DNA of 64,000 bases. Source: an uncultured Croceitalea sp. GTDB taxonomy: Bacteria > Bacteroidota > Bacteroidia > Flavobacteriales > Flavobacteriaceae. Below are positions 62,516 through 64,000 of the stretch, in pieces; within the stretch, counting starts at the first letter, position 1, and each line of letters begins with the position of its first letter. The position numbers were made by a program, and so were the translations under genes. The notes beneath the pieces were generated by a model. It was given only the letters and a program-made list of their open reading frames with translations, ran no database searches and was not told the origin of the DNA. Location: the NCBI GenBank assembly GCA_947495075.1, contig CANLXH010000001.1, forward strand, positions 1,116,001-1,180,000. The letters are read 5' to 3'.

Positions 62516-64000
62516 GACTTTCCCTACTTTTTAAGTTTAAAAAGAATTCTTCTGAAAGTTCAAAATCAAAATCGTCATCTTCCTTTGTTTTGGAAGCACT
62601 AATGCCAAACTCATCCTCTAAAAAACATAATTCTAAAGGAAGCTTGTTATTCTCATCTATTGTATTATTATTTTCTAATGGTAAATGAATTTCTTTTTCA
62701 GTACTATATTCAATGAGTTTCTCCTCTTCAACTTGCGCTATGAGTTGTTCTTCAAGTATTAATTCATCGTCAGCACCAATTGCATCAGAATCTGTTAGTT
62801 TATACTCAATAGAAGAGCTAGTTATTCTGCTCTTTAATTCTATAATAGCCTTTTCAGTAGACTTAGTAATTTTTGGTTCCGTAGTATCCAATAATGTATT
62901 TAGAAATATTAATTCTTTTTCATCACCTAGTAAGCCCATTTGTTGTATAAGAATTAGCTTAGAATCTAAATCTGATGCCTTTTGGTAAAGTGGATAGAAA
63001 ATACTTTCTATTTCCTTGCCTATTATTGCTGTATCTTGGAGTTCTGTAATTACTTCTTCTTTTTCATTGCTAATTAATACTACTTGCTCATCTTCAACTA
63101 TCTCTTGCTTTTCTGCCCCAATTATAGCCTTAACAGGGAATCGTGTTTTAAGCAATTGTAGTTTTTTAAATGCTTTAAAGCGTAATTCGGACTCATCTTC
63201 ATGCTCCATAATCATTTCCAGCAATCCAATTTGTTTTGAATCTATAAAGTCATCAATCGCATCTATATAGGTATCTTTTTCCTCAAAGCTCATACTAACG
63301 TATTCATTTTGAACTTCTTCTTCATTTGAATTTTTTAATAGAACATTATCGTTTTCAGATGATAACAAACCAAGTTCATCTTTAAGGCTGTCATCTGTTT
63401 CTTGGTCCATTTCACTAAACTCAAAACTTACCTGATTTAACTCCGTTTCTGGCTCTACAACTTCTTCATTTTTAGTTTCTACAACTTCAACCTCCTCTGG
63501 TGCTTCATTATCTATTTCAAAAATGTCTGTTTCATCCGTAGTCTCTATTTCTATAAAATCTTCAGATATTGAAACTGTTGTATTTTCATCTGAATGAATG
63601 ATTGCTGGTTTAACTTCTTCAATAGGAAGTTCTAGCTCTAAATCTGACGAAGCATCAACTGTAGTTATGTCTTTAGTAGGCAACATGCTGCCAGGGGAAA
63701 TACTATTAATAGCACTTCTAGCTTTGCTGCTTATCAAAAAGTTGTTTTCTTTTAGTGATACTCCATTTAAAAATGGAATGTCTGACTTATCACCAAAAAC
63801 AGCGATAGCACCAAGAATCTGTATTTTTACTTCATCATTACATTCTAAGAAAATTGACCTTAGAATCGGCTTTGCCTCCGTAAAATGGAAGTCTTTTATA
63901 CATTGAATAGCTGCCAATTTTATTTGATTGTTTTTATGTTTAACCAGTTCTATTATTGATGCTGCAGCATCATTCTGGTTGTAGTGCTTTATAAGCCTTA
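62505..64000 (-). CDS. HEAT-repeat protein of the polysaccharide operon (partial)
   Basis: The frame is open from the right edge to a stop at 62505; the ATG lies beyond the window. At least three HEAT-like units are seen (near the right edge QNDAAASIIELVKHKNNQI, then LAAIQCIKDFHFTEAKPIL, and EVKIQILGAIAVFGDKSDIPFL-type order). A long acidic low-complexity stretch follows, and two further HEAT-like units (ELRFKAFKKLQLLKTRF and LILIQQMGLLGDEKELIF). The protein is very acidic (Glu/Asp-rich middle). It is the first visible gene of the GT2, LTA-synthase-like and YaiO operon and may scaffold the synthase on the cytoplasmic side. Confidence 0.85.
   Translation of the reverse strand, partial: RLIKHYNQNDAAASIIELVKHKNNQIKLAAIQCIKDFHFTEAKPILRSIFLECNDEVKIQILGAIAVFGDKSDIPFLNGVSLKENNFLISSKARSAINSISPGSMLPTKDITTVDASSDLELELPIEEVKPAIIHSDENTTVSISEDFIEIETTDETDIFEIDNEAPEEVEVVETKNEEVVEPETELNQVSFEFSEMDQETDDSLKDELGLLSSENDNVLLKNSNEEEVQNEYVSMSFEEKDTYIDAIDDFIDSKQIGLLEMIMEHEDESELRFKAFKKLQLLKTRFPVKAIIGAEKQEIVEDEQVVLISNEKEEVITELQDTAIIGKEIESIFYPLYQKASDLDSKLILIQQMGLLGDEKELIFLNTLLDTTEPKITKSTEKAIIELKSRITSSSIEYKLTDSDAIGADDELILEEQLIAQVEEEKLIEYSTEKEIHLPLENNNTIDENNKLPLELCFLEDEFGISASKTKEDDDFDFELSEEFFLNLKSRESHEH

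Noticed and set aside
62713-63906. Several plus-strand serine-rich frames (62713, 63016, 63598)
   Set aside because: All are antisense to the acidic HEAT gene; Ser-rich composition is the usual shadow of Glu/Asp-rich coding sequence.
1-64000. tRNA, rRNA, CRISPR array, transposase or integrase genes
   Set aside because: None was recognised when reading both strands; a tRNAscan or IS search was not possible here.

Overview
The window looks like about 64 kb of chromosome from a marine-type member of the Flavobacteriaceae (Bacteroidota). The evidence is the AT-rich base composition, a short primary sigma factor without region 1.1, many lipoproteins of the LxxC type, LytS/LytTR two-component pairs, -7 boxes resembling TAnnTTTG, DUF4251, DUF1080 and DUF2452 proteins, and weak or absent Shine-Dalgarno sites. 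No rRNA, tRNA, CRISPR array, transposase or phage gene was seen.

Layout, left to right. (1) 1-2904: a KAP-family P-loop NTPase with a co-directional partner of unknown function that runs off the left edge. (2) 3048-12952: a block bounded by two 49-bp direct repeats (47/49 identical). It holds an ABC exporter whose permease is fused to an M1 aminopeptidase, a divergent LytS/LytTR pair, a beta-lactamase-fold serine hydrolase and a paralogous second LytS/LytTR pair. (3) 13-16.3 kb: a porin, a 5'-truncated gene, a MalY/PatB-type lyase and a LytTR-domain remnant. This looks like a rearranged segment set into the regulator cluster. (4) 16.3-21.3 kb: a cold-shock protein, a three-gene metabolic operon (metallo-beta-lactamase fold, sorbosone-dehydrogenase-like, sugar isomerase-like), a pseudouridine synthase and a DUF4251 lipoprotein. 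(5) 21.4-25.8 kb: an operon of a secreted 34-residue-repeat protein, a normal LytS kinase, a LytS-like protein that has lost its catalytic residues, and a LytTR regulator. (6) 25.9-29.4 kb: an EamA transporter, an alpha/beta hydrolase, a small lipoprotein and a GntR regulator. (7) 29.4-40.3 kb: one long minus-strand operon for a periplasmic molybdenum hydroxylase (2Fe-2S and molybdopterin subunits) with moaD, moaA, mobA, moeB, moeA, xdhC and mocA-like genes, a TauE-type transporter, an amidohydrolase and a LURP-one-like protein. (8) 40.5-50 kb: envelope genes (VWA lipoprotein, OmpA protein, two DUF1080 genes of which one is frameshifted, a peptidoglycan-processing trio, pirin, serine hydrolase), plus two small membrane ORFs. 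(9) 50-55.5 kb: a duplicated 157-bp noncoding unit, menB, a REP-like element, a glycosyltransferase, a helicase and rpoD. (10) 55.4-64 kb: two tandem micro-ORFs, an ILEI-like/GDPD-like fusion, and a four-gene surface-polysaccharide operon (HEAT protein, processive GT2, LTA-synthase-like sulfatase-fold enzyme, YaiO-type outer-membrane protein).

The strongest candidates for undescribed biology are: (a) the solenoid, kinase, pseudokinase and LytTR signalling operon; (b) the HEAT/GT2/phosphoglycerol-transferase-like/YaiO cluster next to the ILEI-GDPD fusion, which could make and remodel a glycerophosphate-decorated polymer; (c) the KAP NTPase with its unknown partner; and (d) the tandem micro-ORFs and the duplicated noncoding unit. 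Function assignments rest on motifs read by eye; no database search was run.
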